A DNA stretch of 64,000 nucleotides from an uncultured Duncaniella sp. (GTDB lineage: Bacteria > Bacteroidota > Bacteroidia > Bacteroidales > Muribaculaceae), in the NCBI GenBank assembly GCA_910578615.1, contig CAJTRI010000014.1:1-64000 (forward strand), written 5' to 3'. Numbering within the stretch: the first letter of the stretch is position 1; every line of letters starts with the position of its first letter. Positions 1 to 8,879 of this stretch are shown piece after piece. Below the pieces are notes generated by a model, which was not told where the DNA came from, searched no databases, and saw only the letters and a program-made list of their open reading frames with translations. A program made the position numbers and the translations under genes.

Positions 1-1120
1 CAGCCCCTCCCATGCCGAGGGCCGTGATCCCGCCCGTGGCGTAGAGATTCCCTTCCACCCTAAGGGCTTTGCCATCTGCGTCCCACGAGAGGGTAGCACC
101 ACCTATAATTATCTTGGAAGCGAATGTCTTTACGCCGGTAACGGTCTGATCGGTGCCAAGAGTGACATATCCGGCAAGTCTGGCATCGGTCTGCGCCTTG
201 GTGTAGGCGTCGGTGATACCGTATCCGCCTACCGTCGTGGGTTTCTGGGTCAGGGAGCCGAACGAGTGCGCGTGGCTGATGTCGATGGCGGCGGACGTTG
301 TCCCGGGGTCGTATGTGCCGAGGGTAGCCGCGCCGTTTTTAAGCGTAAGTCCGTAGAGCGTCTGGTGGGAGGTGAGGTACCCGGAATGGGTATGGCTCTT
401 TATGTCTCCCGTAAGCACGTTCTCGACCATGGCCTTGGTCAGGGAGGATAGGAACGTGGCCCCCTTTGTGACGGACAGGGTCTTCTTGTCCGCGCTCAGG
501 GAGATGGATGTCACGGCATTCCCCGTTCCAGACATCGAAAGCGTCAGCGCCGTGAGATGGTCTATGCCTTCGAGCACGGCGATGCGGGAGACAGCTTTGG
601 CGATGTTGTCCCTCAGCTCCCAGCCGAGGTTGGCGCCGAGGGCCTCCGACGTGGCCGCCCCGGGGTCTGATCCGGTGGAATAGACGTCCCCGTCTATTTT
701 CAGCGCGCTGCCGTCCCATGAGATCGTGACCCCGCCGATCTTTAAGGTCTCTCCTTCCGGCACTTCGAGACCTTTCAGAAACCTGATACGCCCTTGTGCC
801 TCGTCATCAAGTAGGCGGCTTAGGAATTTCTTTATCGCCGGACTGTCATCCGACAGGTCATAGGCCTTGTCAGCCCACCCGGCTTTTACTTTGATGATAT
901 CTGTTTCGCCTGTATCGTCGTTGGGGCAGGCCAGCCTGACATAGCCATCATCCACGCTTATCATGTCGAGATCCCGAAGATTGCCATGATAATGCCCCTC
1001 CGTGTTGCTGGCGGTATTATTGCCGCCTGTTTTTCCGGCAATAATGGCCGCCTCACGCAAACGCTTGCTGCGAGGTCTGGCTTCTCGGTTGTTCGATATG
1101 AGTGTGTAATCTAATGCCAC
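1..1120 (-). CDS. Phage tail fibre-like protein (C-terminus outside window)
   Basis: This reading frame is open from a GTG at 1120 to the left edge, giving at least 373 residues starting ALDYTLISNNREARP. GTG is chosen because it lies about 18 nt after a promoter -7 box (1138-1145). An internal ATG near 964 would discard a well-formed N-terminus. The protein has Gly/Ser/Thr-rich blocks and His-rich patches (SHTHSGY, HAHSFG), then TKAQTDARLAGYV and TDQTVTGVKTF, a pattern common in fibre or knob proteins of Bacteroidales prophages. It comes last in the order tape measure, large tail protein, this gene, as expected for a host-contact protein. Function is inferred from family pattern and position; the receptor-binding end is not visible. 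Confidence 0.7.
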   Translation of the reverse strand, partial: MALDYTLISNNREARPRSKRLREAAIIAGKTGGNNTASNTEGHYHGNLRDLDMISVDDGYVRLACPNDDTGETDIIKVKAGWADKAYDLSDDSPAIKKFLSRLLDDEAQGRIRFLKGLEVPEGETLKIGGVTISWDGSALKIDGDVYSTGSDPGAATSEALGANLGWELRDNIAKAVSRIAVLEGIDHLTALTLSMSGTGNAVTSISLSADKKTLSVTKGATFLSSLTKAMVENVLTGDIKSHTHSGYLTSHQTLYGLTLKNGAATLGTYDPGTTSAAIDISHAHSFGSLTQKPTTVGGYGITDAYTKAQTDARLAGYVTLGTDQTVTGVKTFASKIIIGGATLSWDADGKALRVEGNLYATGGITALGMGGA

Positions 1121-1137
1121 GGTCTTTTTTTAATAAG

Positions 1138-1180
1138 CAAATGTACTGATTTATTATGGATGGTAAAAATCTGGTTAACA
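1138..1180 (-). promoter_or_regulatory. Phage late promoter A with upstream element
   Basis: Read on the minus strand, the -7 box TACATTTG (1138-1145) fits the Bacteroidetes TAnnTTTG consensus, with TTTT 19 bp upstream as the -33 element. The 17-mer TGTTAACCAGATTTTTA (1164-1180) lies exactly 18 bp upstream of the -7 box. Promoter B before the portal gene has the same arrangement with two base differences. It would drive the fibre-like gene. Confidence 0.7.
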
Positions 1181-1258
1181 AGATATTATATTCCTTTATT
1201 TTCTTTTGTTATCCTTCCTTTCCCTTGTTCGTGTTTGTTTTCGTCCGGCGGGGTGTAT

Positions 1259-3577
1259 TTAACATATATTAACCAGATTGTCATTGCCCCGTTTTTCATA
1301 TTCATCCGGGCGCAGTTCGACAATAGTGGCGTCACTCACATCCATTATCACGTTCTGGACATCTGACGTCATCATGAATTTCTTGCCTTCTTGGTTGGCC
1401 TCGGTATACACTGTAAGGCCGTCGTCGGCTATGCGCATCTCGCCGGACAGCTTTGTACGGCGCTGGCCGAACTGGCTGAAAAGAGTGCCCGCCAGCAAGT
1501 CTTCCAACTGCGATGTACGTCCGGCCCTTGTCAGGGACATTATCTGTCTGCCGTCGGTTGCAGAGAGATAGACGCCTCGTGCCGAGGGCACACCGCCTGC
1601 CTTGCTGCCACATATCGTATCGATATCCATGTCATCCATCGCATCGGGATTGATTACCGCGCAGTATTCGACATCCGAATTCTCGATATCCCCTCCGTAA
1701 GGTGAGCGGGAGGCCAGCCCTATGGACGGAATCTTGCAAAGCGCCCACCTGTATTTCGACACGTTCAGAAGTCTGTCCGTAACGTTATCGCCGTTGGCTT
1801 TCCTTACAATCCATCCTGAGCATACTTCCACGGTTATCTCTCCCCCACGGACATTCGAACCCGGGGGACATGGCAGATACTGGCCCTGCGTGTTCTTGAT
1901 CGTGGGAGAGAGATAGCCTTTATGCGGGTTGATTGCAGGCCTGTTGGACTTCCATCCTATGACTCCTGAATTCTCAGCCCGGTTTTCCGGGTCATAATAT
2001 GCGAGATAGCCCCATTCCCTACCAGTATAAGGAACCCAGAAGCCTTCTGTAAAATCGATAGTTCCGGCATCAGGGCCGTCTCCCAATATGCCACGGTTGT
2101 CCCAGCAATAAAGCGAACCGTCATCGGACTTGAACAGGATTCTTACAGGCACATACACGAAATTGCCTTTCTTCTTCCATTCTGCCTCATCGGTCTTTAT
2201 TAAGAAAACATTGATCTTTCCCACATAAAAGTCCTCCGGCTCGCTGAATATGTTGAAACGCGCATCCAGAAGCATATCCATCTGCACGGACAGCATCACG
2301 CCGTCTGAAACGGGGGTGATGCGGGCGGGTGTGGTCTTGAATAATAAAGTCCCGCAGGTGTCCGTGGTGCCTTTCAGGTCATTTCCAAGCCCGTGTATCT
2401 TGACCCGGTAATCGTTAAGCAACCCTGATTTCAGCTCTACCCATATGGAAGGCCATGTGACTGCCACCCCCTCTGAATCATCACCCTCGTTGTGTTTGAC
2501 AATCTTGAAAAACCGTGCCCTGCCGTCATCGCCCAGCGAGGCGTTGGCTCCCTTCTGGCTTACCCATATAGAGAATCCGATAGCGGAATGGTCGAACTTG
2601 TAGTCAAACGAATTAGGATTGCTCCCGTAAAGGTAGGAGTATACATGCCCGGCTGATTCGAATCCTAAGGACGCCCCGTGGTTTATGGAGCCGTCCGCAT
2701 TCACGCCGATGCCGTCAAGTTCGTTTAACGCGTTTATCGCCGGATTTATGTTTATCTCCCAGCAATCCCGCTTGTTCAGGTCGCTGTTCTGGACATAGGG
2801 ACTCCAAGTTATTTTCACCCTTTTGTACACTCTGTCGGTTCCGAGTGTCTGGCTGTCCCCGTCCCAGACGACCTCTCTGACGGGCGCACATTCATACAGC
2901 GCGTTAAGGTCGTGGATCCATATGCGTCCGGCACGTTGTACTATCCGTAGTGCCAGAGGCTGCAATATACCTTCCAGAACCTCTGAAAGCGTCAGGGCCT
3001 CGCCGTCCTCGTCATAGAAATTGTCACTATTGACTTTGAGATCTGACAACGATAACGAAGTATCCTCATCTGACAGACGCGTGCTTATCATACTCTCATC
3101 TATCTCAACGTCCAATGCGGCGCGACTGATGCAGTGGGAGACAATGCCGTATAGCGTCTGCATACCTGACAGGTCATATTTCAGACGGTCTAATATTCCG
3201 AGGTCAGAGAATGTGAGGGCGACCGTATAGTCTGAGGCTTTCTCATAAGGCTCCTCATAGAACTCGGAATCCAGTGTCCCGCTCCAATAAAGAGAATCCT
3301 CGCGGTAGACATCCATGCGGATGCGTCCCGGGGCTATGGTGTACAGATCCTCATATGTCCTGTCCCCCGGACTTATAATTCTCAGAGTGGCGGTGCTGCC
3401 GCAGATAACTTCGTCCTTACCAGCCTGTCCGCATTCGATGACTAACGCCTCGTCAGCTTCGAAATCCAGCCGGCCGACACGGGTAAACGGGGCATCGGCA
3501 TCTTGGAGAATTTCCACGCGCCATACCACGCCGGCACGGCTTAGGAACCCGCCCGCATATCTTAGAAATTTTGCCAT
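1259..3577 (-). CDS. Large phage tail protein (baseplate/hub type)
   Basis: The 772-residue protein starts MAKFLRYAGGFLSRAGVVWRVEIL, one base after the tape-measure stop, so the two are probably translated together. In siphovirus order the genes after the tape measure encode distal tail, hub and baseplate proteins, and the soluble, beta-rich, aromatic-rich sequence (WSGTLDSEFYEEPYEKASDYTVALTFSDLGILDRL) fits such a role. I see no signal peptide, membrane segment or peptidase motif. The C-terminal third carries short Gly-rich stretches. The exact baseplate role cannot be fixed from sequence alone. Confidence 0.65.
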   Translation of the reverse strand: MAKFLRYAGGFLSRAGVVWRVEILQDADAPFTRVGRLDFEADEALVIECGQAGKDEVICGSTATLRIISPGDRTYEDLYTIAPGRIRMDVYREDSLYWSGTLDSEFYEEPYEKASDYTVALTFSDLGILDRLKYDLSGMQTLYGIVSHCISRAALDVEIDESMISTRLSDEDTSLSLSDLKVNSDNFYDEDGEALTLSEVLEGILQPLALRIVQRAGRIWIHDLNALYECAPVREVVWDGDSQTLGTDRVYKRVKITWSPYVQNSDLNKRDCWEININPAINALNELDGIGVNADGSINHGASLGFESAGHVYSYLYGSNPNSFDYKFDHSAIGFSIWVSQKGANASLGDDGRARFFKIVKHNEGDDSEGVAVTWPSIWVELKSGLLNDYRVKIHGLGNDLKGTTDTCGTLLFKTTPARITPVSDGVMLSVQMDMLLDARFNIFSEPEDFYVGKINVFLIKTDEAEWKKKGNFVYVPVRILFKSDDGSLYCWDNRGILGDGPDAGTIDFTEGFWVPYTGREWGYLAYYDPENRAENSGVIGWKSNRPAINPHKGYLSPTIKNTQGQYLPCPPGSNVRGGEITVEVCSGWIVRKANGDNVTDRLLNVSKYRWALCKIPSIGLASRSPYGGDIENSDVEYCAVINPDAMDDMDIDTICGSKAGGVPSARGVYLSATDGRQIMSLTRAGRTSQLEDLLAGTLFSQFGQRRTKLSGEMRIADDGLTVYTEANQEGKKFMMTSDVQNVIMDVSDATIVELRPDEYEKRGNDNLVNIC

Positions 3578-3578
3578 A

Positions 3579-6500
3579 CTAACTGCGGTGTCTAAGATTA
3601 TTTTCTTTTTCCAGAATCCCCACGAGGGTACGTCCGTCTATCCTGAACCTAACTGTACCGCCGCCCATACCGTCAGCTGGCTGTATGAGAGACCTGAGCC
3701 TGTCAAGAGGCGCCACCACCTCGGGGTTGTTAGACGCCCCGGCATACTCGCCTATAAGTCCGACAGTAGGGCCGCTGACTATGCCGCCGTTGGCAAACGG
3801 CATAATAGCCGGGGGGAATATAGCACCACTTAGCCCTTTGAAAAAATCGGATACCGTAACCGTGGCGGGAGCATCTGCAATCCCGATTGGGCTGTGGATT
3901 TCGTTATACACATCCCCCTCGTTGTGAGTCACGAAATAATCCGTGCTGTACGAGCTTTCGTTATGACTGACAGTCCCCGATCTCTTATTGTGGGTATTTG
4001 CCGTGTTCCGATTTCCACTGTTGAGCATAGCAAAGAGATTGCTTTGCTGAGTCTTGTTTAAAATCATCTCTCCGCTGTTAACCCGCGCTACAAGTTTGTC
4101 GCCGGTGTTCGATGTTCCCCCCACGATACCGCCGTGGGCGAAACACCCCACCATTGACAGCGCACCGACTACAGCGGCCACTCCCGCGACTATGGCTGCG
4201 ATATTGGCAGGAAACGGAAGCCGTGCACCGCTTTTAGTCGCAGCGGCTATGGCCGCACCTGAATCGGTGGCAATCTGAGTCTGAGTGACAGCAATATTTG
4301 CCCCGGTCGTGGCGGTCTGCACGGTGGTAGCCGTAGCGTCGGCTACAGTTGCCATAGTGTGGTGTTCGGTTGCCGTAGTAAGCATATTGATAATGCCGAC
4401 GATGGTTTTAATACCGTCGTATATCTGCAAAAAGCCATCTACTATGCCGGTGACGGTCTGCCATGCGTTGCCGTTGCCCTCCAGCGCGTCGGTAATTCCG
4501 TCGATATCGCTACCGACATTTTTAATACTATTCCAGCCGGTACGGAAAGTATCGAAATTCGCTTTAGCCTCTTTCCCGGCGTTGCGTATCGCATCCGCTT
4601 TCTTTTCCCATGCTTGGATCTGTTGGTTAATTAGTGCTGCTTCCTCGACGGTAGCGGTGTTTAGCTGGTCGGAAAGGGCGCTAATATTTTCGGTAATTTG
4701 GGCTAAAGTAGTTGCATCGGCCCTAAATATAGGGTTGTTGTTTTCTACAGCTTTACCAGCATTGTGTATCGCGTCGGCTTTGCCCTGCCATGCTTGTATT
4801 TGCTGGTTAATTAATACGGCTTCCTCGACGGTAGCGGTTTCCAGCCGGGACTGCAATACCCTTATATTATCGCTAATCTCTTTGAGGTTAGCGGCATTTT
4901 CATTAAACACCGGGCCGTTATTTTCTACGGCTTTCCCGGCGTTGCGTATCGCGTCCGCTTTACCCTGCCATAAGGTAATTTGCTGGTTAATTAGTGCTGC
5001 TTCCTCGACGGTAGCGGTTTGTAGTCGCTCTTGTAATATCCTTATATTGGCATTAATCTCTTTGAGGTTAGCGGCATTTTCGTTCCATTCCGGCTGTACT
5101 GTTTCCGTTTTATTCGGCTTTGTCGTTGGAGTGGCAGGCGTGTTGTTAGGCCGTGTGGTATTGCCTCTAACGCTAAAATTAATGCCGGCTGCTTCCTCGG
5201 CTACATCTTGCATTTGCTTACGCAAATTTGCTACTGCTTTATTATTAGCATTTATAGCGGCTTGGGCCTTATCCAAATCAGATGTACCGGGTATTTCGCG
5301 TATATCCCAGTTCATAACAGGCTCACCGCCTATTATGGTAGTTTCTCCAGTAAAGTATGTTTCAGTTTCTCGCTTTGTGCTAAATTTGCGTCGGCTCCCG
5401 TCATCATTATATAACAGATCGTGGGTTTCCTGCTCTTTTTGGGCTATTTGATTAGCTAACATTCGTGTCCGCGCCTCGATTACCATTTGGCGGCAATATG
5501 CCTCACTATTAGATATGAGGGCGTTATACCAATTGGCTACGCTGGAAAAATATCCCATCGTGTCGCCGTAGGTATTATTCATTTCGTTAACTAATTTCTT
5601 CTCCTGCTCTTTAGTGCCGTTAAATTCTTTGAGCCGGTTAATATTCATTTCAAGCGCGGCGCGTGTCTGCATGAGGGTTGAGGCTTCCTGCTGGCGCAGT
5701 TGCTCTAATTGCTCCGCGTCGCGTTTTGCTCTTTCCTCCGCGCTTAAAAAATTATTTGTGCTTTCGGTCGCGTCGTCTGTCGCGCTAACCAAATACTCGA
5801 TAGACGTAGTAACGGCGGCGATCACCGCGCCCACGCCTGTAGCTATAAGCAAACCACGCAAAGCAATTTTTAAGGCTGTGGCACTATACGCGCCTCCTTT
5901 CATAGCGGAACTGAAAACGCGCATCGTAGCGGTGGCAGACTTGCCGCGCAGTCCTAACGTAGTCATGGCTACACTTGCTAGTTTGGCGCGTGTAGCTACT
6001 AACGCCTGCTGTACGTTAAGCTGCTTAAATGTTGTAATTAGTATAGCCGCACTTGACCCGGTGCTAAGTAGTCCGGCGGTGAAATTGATATAAGGCTGTG
6101 CGGCAGATGTTACCCCCGAAATAATATCTATCACGGCGGCCCACTGGTTGCGCAGCATTTGGTTTACGGCCTCGCCGTGGCTGCTCATGTCGGCGTAGGC
6201 GGCATCCATTGTTCCGGCACTGTTAACCATGTTGGCGACGTTGGCCGTAAACTTGTCGGCTAACTCGCCCTGCAAAGGTATCAGTGCGCGTATAGCTTCC
6301 GCGCTACCAAACAATTTACTATATACTTCCTGCTCCAGTACACCGTTTGCTTGTGCGTATGCCTTAACACTACCGTCTAACTGGTTTAGGAAATTTTGGA
6401 AACCGCCAGCGGCCTTAATCGCGGCGGCGTCAAACTGTATGCCCATTTTAGCCGCCATTTCTGCGGCCTCGCTGCTGGGTTTGACCAACGCGGTAAATAT

Positions 6501-7226
6501 TGCGGCTAACTGCGTGGAAACCTCGGCGGTGTTACCGCTCACGCCTGTAAGCGTGGCAAAGGTTCCCATAAGTTCGTCGATTGACACCCCCAGCGTGGCG
6601 GCGTTACCTGTCACCCTCGGCAGTGCTTGTGACAACTGCTCAAATGAGGTTACACCGTTCTTAGCCGTTAGCTGTATTTTGTCCTGTATGTCGGCCGCCG
6701 CGCCCCATTCCAAACCGTAGTTTTTGATAAGCGTAGAGGTAACGCCGACGACTTTGTTAATATCAGCCAAACCGCCAACGGCAGACCGGGCCGACGTGTT
6801 CAGAAACTCTATCCAGTTATCTTCCGGCACGCCGTTAGATATTGTTTGATAGAGGCCGTTAGCCAGTTGGTCGCGTGCTATGGGTATCTCTTTGGCTAAG
6901 TTCGCTACCTCTCCTTTGAGCTGCTTAAACCCTGCGCTGTCCTTACCAGCCATCGTGTTAGCCTCTTTCATAGCCTTGTTAAATTCCTCGCTTTCACTGG
7001 TGATAGCATTTAACTGATTACTAATTTGGTTAACGGCTCGGTCAACGCTCTGCAAACCCTGTACGGCGGCACTCCAATTAATCAGCGATGTTTTTAACGC
7101 CTCTGACTGTTCAAGCGTGGAAGCCATAACGGTGCGTAGGCCGTTAGCGTCCTGCGCTATCGCTCTAAAGCCTTTGCCATCGCCATCCAGCTTAAATGTG
7201 ATTGATATGGTGCCTTTTCCTGCCAT
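3579..7226 (-). CDS. Tail tape measure protein
   Basis: The 1215-residue protein sits directly after the tail chaperone pair, the standard place for the tape measure, which sets tail length and helps eject DNA. The N-terminal half (about 1-380) is helical and Ala/Gln-rich, with a TP901-type core (NGVPEDNWIEFLNTSARSAVGGLADINKV). Hydrophobic segments lie near residues 455-485 (ALRGLLIATGVGAVIAAVT) and near 1000-1040 (IAAIVAGVAAVVGALSMVG). Three tandem 60-residue repeats lie at roughly 710-890. The C-terminal region has Gly-rich FAHGGIVGG and FANGGIVSG motifs found in many tape measures. At about 1.5 angstrom per residue a tail near 180 nm would be expected (inference). Confidence 0.9.
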   Translation of the reverse strand: MAGKGTISITFKLDGDGKGFRAIAQDANGLRTVMASTLEQSEALKTSLINWSAAVQGLQSVDRAVNQISNQLNAITSESEEFNKAMKEANTMAGKDSAGFKQLKGEVANLAKEIPIARDQLANGLYQTISNGVPEDNWIEFLNTSARSAVGGLADINKVVGVTSTLIKNYGLEWGAAADIQDKIQLTAKNGVTSFEQLSQALPRVTGNAATLGVSIDELMGTFATLTGVSGNTAEVSTQLAAIFTALVKPSSEAAEMAAKMGIQFDAAAIKAAGGFQNFLNQLDGSVKAYAQANGVLEQEVYSKLFGSAEAIRALIPLQGELADKFTANVANMVNSAGTMDAAYADMSSHGEAVNQMLRNQWAAVIDIISGVTSAAQPYINFTAGLLSTGSSAAILITTFKQLNVQQALVATRAKLASVAMTTLGLRGKSATATMRVFSSAMKGGAYSATALKIALRGLLIATGVGAVIAAVTTSIEYLVSATDDATESTNNFLSAEERAKRDAEQLEQLRQQEASTLMQTRAALEMNINRLKEFNGTKEQEKKLVNEMNNTYGDTMGYFSSVANWYNALISNSEAYCRQMVIEARTRMLANQIAQKEQETHDLLYNDDGSRRKFSTKRETETYFTGETTIIGGEPVMNWDIREIPGTSDLDKAQAAINANNKAVANLRKQMQDVAEEAAGINFSVRGNTTRPNNTPATPTTKPNKTETVQPEWNENAANLKEINANIRILQERLQTATVEEAALINQQITLWQGKADAIRNAGKAVENNGPVFNENAANLKEISDNIRVLQSRLETATVEEAVLINQQIQAWQGKADAIHNAGKAVENNNPIFRADATTLAQITENISALSDQLNTATVEEAALINQQIQAWEKKADAIRNAGKEAKANFDTFRTGWNSIKNVGSDIDGITDALEGNGNAWQTVTGIVDGFLQIYDGIKTIVGIINMLTTATEHHTMATVADATATTVQTATTGANIAVTQTQIATDSGAAIAAATKSGARLPFPANIAAIVAGVAAVVGALSMVGCFAHGGIVGGTSNTGDKLVARVNSGEMILNKTQQSNLFAMLNSGNRNTANTHNKRSGTVSHNESSYSTDYFVTHNEGDVYNEIHSPIGIADAPATVTVSDFFKGLSGAIFPPAIMPFANGGIVSGPTVGLIGEYAGASNNPEVVAPLDRLRSLIQPADGMGGGTVRFRIDGRTLVGILEKENNLRHRS
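4555..5094 (-). repeat. Three tandem 180-bp repeats inside the tape measure gene
   Basis: The same DNA phrase (ttcctcgacggtagcggt) recurs at 4641, 4821 and 5001, an exact 180-bp period. Each unit encodes about 60 residues with the core TATVEEA.LINQQI..W..KADAI.NAGK. Units 1 and 2 (in protein order) are very similar; unit 3 has diverged at its N-terminal half. The in-frame period suggests unequal recombination that lengthens or shortens the tail in fixed steps. Confidence 0.9.
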
Positions 7227-7232
7227 TACTGT

Positions 7233-7586
7233 TTATCGGTTTATTTCGTCACCTAATCGGTGTGCTACTTCTTCAAATCGTTTTTGTTGTTCCTCGGCGG
7301 TGAGCTTGGGAGCCTCGCTTTGGTCGTTGATTTTTTTCTTATCCCACGGCAGCGGTAAAAGCTGCTTAGGCGTTATTTTCTTTTTGACGTGCGGCTGTAT
7401 CACTATTGCGGCGATAGTCCGGGCGCGTTCCCATGCGTCCCGGTTCTGCCCCTCGGTCATTTCGCGCCATGCCTTGCAGATACTTTCAAACTCGCCGAAA
7501 GTACATTTGCAAAAATCATCGTGCGACATTCCGATACAGCCGACGGCAATACCCAAAAGGTCATAGACTGCTACCGGCGTTTTCTT
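7233..7586 (-). CDS. Tail assembly chaperone T domain, made by -1 frameshift
   Basis: This frame has no ATG near its beginning, yet it is open upstream to the A9 run of the preceding chaperone gene. A -1 slip there reads on as KKTPVAVYDLLGIAVGCIGMSHDDF and continues to 7233, adding about 117 residues. This matches the lambda G/GT arrangement, in which a minority G-T fusion guides tail tube assembly around the tape measure, whose gene follows 6 nt later. The charged C-terminus (PKLTAEEQQKRFEEVAHRLGDEINR) looks helical. Independent starts at TTG 7556 or at the later ATG are possible but less likely. Confidence 0.75.
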   Translation of the reverse strand, partial: KKTPVAVYDLLGIAVGCIGMSHDDFCKCTFGEFESICKAWREMTEGQNRDAWERARTIAAIVIQPHVKKKITPKQLLPLPWDKKKINDQSEAPKLTAEEQQKRFEEVAHRLGDEINR

Positions 7587-7888
7587 TTTTTTTCACCGGG
7601 CGCGTCTCCGTTGGTTTCTGCGTCTGCTGTTATTGCCGTGTTCCACGCCGTCATGTCCTCCGGCGTGAGGTTGTCGGCAAATTCCATTAGCGACAGGTCA
7701 AACGTTTTGCCCTCACGTTTAGCCGCTGACGCTACGCAGCACCATAGATAGGTACATAGGTCTGTAAAACTTGTGGGGTCTATCTCGGTAATCTCTCGGC
7801 CGGTTTCCTGTTTGAAACGGAGCATAGCCCCCATAGTGGGGCTACAGGGGTATGCCGTGCCGTTTATGGTTATTTCGATGTGTTTCAT
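7571..7888 (-). CDS. Tail assembly chaperone G domain
   Basis: The 105-residue protein (MKHIEITINGTAYPCSPTMGAMLRFKQETGREI) lies between the tail tube gene and the tape measure and overlaps the tail tube stop by 4 nt (ATGA). Its size and place fit the gpG-type tail chaperone. It ends PGEKKRKRR, encoded over an A9 run (7585-7593) that contains the slippery heptamer A AAA AAA in the right phase for a -1 shift into the T frame. A fusion of about 218 residues is predicted. Confidence 0.75.
   Translation of the reverse strand: MKHIEITINGTAYPCSPTMGAMLRFKQETGREITEIDPTSFTDLCTYLWCCVASAAKREGKTFDLSLMEFADNLTPEDMTAWNTAITADAETNGDAPGEKKRKRR
7585..7593 (-). promoter_or_regulatory. Programmed -1 frameshift site (A9) in tail chaperone
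   Basis: In the zero frame the codons are GAA AAA AAA AGA, so A AAA AAA is in canonical X XXY YYZ phase. Slipping back one base opens the T-domain frame. The zero-frame stop (TAG, 7571-7573) comes four codons later. Confidence 0.75.
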
Positions 7889-8361
7889 GCTCCGGCAGCT
7901 TCAGGTGTCTCAGTTATAGCTGTATCATCAAATTCTATCTCGCCGTCGTTCTCAAGGCTGATGCTGTATGTCGCATCGTCCTGTGCGGCATCGCTGCGCT
8001 CAAGAGATGCGATAACAAACTTGCCGGAAAGATAGGGCTTGTCGGTGTTCTCGCGCTCCATGCACTTGACATCCACGCTCTGTCCCTTTCCGATAAGGGC
8101 GAGACATGACTTGTACCCTGTCTCGGTCTCCTGATAGAATACGAGTCCCTCGGCCGAAATGGAGACGCTGAGGCCGACTACTCCCTTGTTTTTCCAGAGG
8201 CCCGCAGATACACTCTTTGCAGCCACGGGTTTTACGGCACGGTCTTTGGTCTCGCTGTTGATTGTGGTGGTGTGGGTCGTGCAGTGTCCCACGGCTTTGC
8301 CGTTAATGTATAACAGCATGTCGCTACCGTTACAGTAGCCTGTTTTTGTTGTTGTTGCCAT
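7885..8361 (-). CDS. Major tail (tube) protein
   Basis: The 158-residue protein (MATTTKTGYCNGSDMLLYINGKAVGHCTTHTTTINSETKDRAVKPVAA) has the form of phage major tail tube proteins: a compact beta-rich protein with an N-terminal passage about substrate addition and a modified-tag-like KNKGVVGLSVSISAEGLVF. It lies after the tail completion gene and before the tail chaperones, the standard siphovirus position. A stop/start overlap with the chaperone gene indicates co-translation. Its upstream leader is the first copy of a duplicated element (8384-8452). Confidence 0.8.
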   Translation of the reverse strand: MATTTKTGYCNGSDMLLYINGKAVGHCTTHTTTINSETKDRAVKPVAAKSVSAGLWKNKGVVGLSVSISAEGLVFYQETETGYKSCLALIGKGQSVDVKCMERENTDKPYLSGKFVIASLERSDAAQDDATYSISLENDGEIEFDDTAITETPEAAGA

Positions 8362-8383
8362 AGTGTTGATAATTGTTAAAATT

Positions 8384-8452
8384 TTACTGAATTTTCGATT
8401 TAAGCGCGTTTAGGGTGTCGGGTGATACTTTTACTATGTTTGTTATCTCCGT
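8384..8452 (-). repeat. Leader repeat copy 1, relict micropeptide frame VKVSP...LKSK
   Basis: On the minus strand this reads GAGATAACAAACAT, then a short frame ATA GTA AAA GTA TCA CC.. to TAA (8437 to 8384), encoding (I)VKVSPDTLNALKSKIQ. The same element lies at 22930-23000 before another gene. Here the start codon is ATA rather than ATG, so translation is doubtful. Similarity continues into the AT-rich stretch up to the tail tube start codon. Confidence 0.7.
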
Positions 8453-8486
8453 GGCTCTGACGCGCTCCTATGCGCTTTTACGCGGT

Positions 8487-8879
8487 TTAGATTTTTGCAC
8501 TAAATACTAACTGCTGCACAAAGGCATCATCTTGGTAGGCTTCTTCGCTATCGAGCAAATAGCATGAGCGCAAACGCATGCCTTCATGCACGGCGCTTAC
8601 TTGGTCTAATGCGGTGCGTACTGCCTCAGCCAACTCGACACCCTCGCTATATCGCTCCGTAAAGCAAATGACCTCTATCTGTATTTCGTCTGCGCCGGGC
8701 TGTCCGCTTTTCTGCGGATTGGGCGACAGTGAGGTACGGCGATAGAGTATATAGGGTAATTCCGCGCTGTCAGTCGCCACCGGGAAGACCTTGTTAGTCC
8801 TTGCGGCTACTTCGGCATCATCCAGTAGTACGGCGCGAAATATAGCCCCCGCGCTCAATGATGTTTTAGGTACAGCCAT
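8487..8879 (-). CDS. DUF3168-type tail completion protein
   Basis: The 130-residue protein (MAVPKTSLSAGAIFRAVLLDDAEVAARTNKVFPVATDSAELPYILYRRTS) matches the pattern of DUF3168/tail terminator proteins, which cap the tail tube at the head-proximal end: a short helix, V.KVFPV....LPYI.YRR, then a strand with EIQIEVICFTERYSEG. It overlaps the preceding gp10-like gene by 14 nt and comes just before the tail tube gene, the usual order. No unusual features are visible. Confidence 0.8.
   Translation of the reverse strand: MAVPKTSLSAGAIFRAVLLDDAEVAARTNKVFPVATDSAELPYILYRRTSLSPNPQKSGQPGADEIQIEVICFTERYSEGVELAEAVRTALDQVSAVHEGMRLRSCYLLDSEEAYQDDAFVQQLVFSAKI

Noticed and set aside
1..1120. Diversity-generating retroelement target in the fibre-like gene
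   Set aside because: No reverse transcriptase, template repeat or variable repeat is seen in the window, and the C-terminus of the gene is outside it.
4555..5094. CRISPR array
   Set aside because: The repeats are three 180-bp coding units without short conserved repeats and spacers.
4285..5451. 388-codon plus-strand open frame over the tape measure
   Set aside because: It is exactly antisense to the strongly supported tape measure gene, and its hydrophobic, Ser/Ala-rich sequence is the reverse image of codon usage there.
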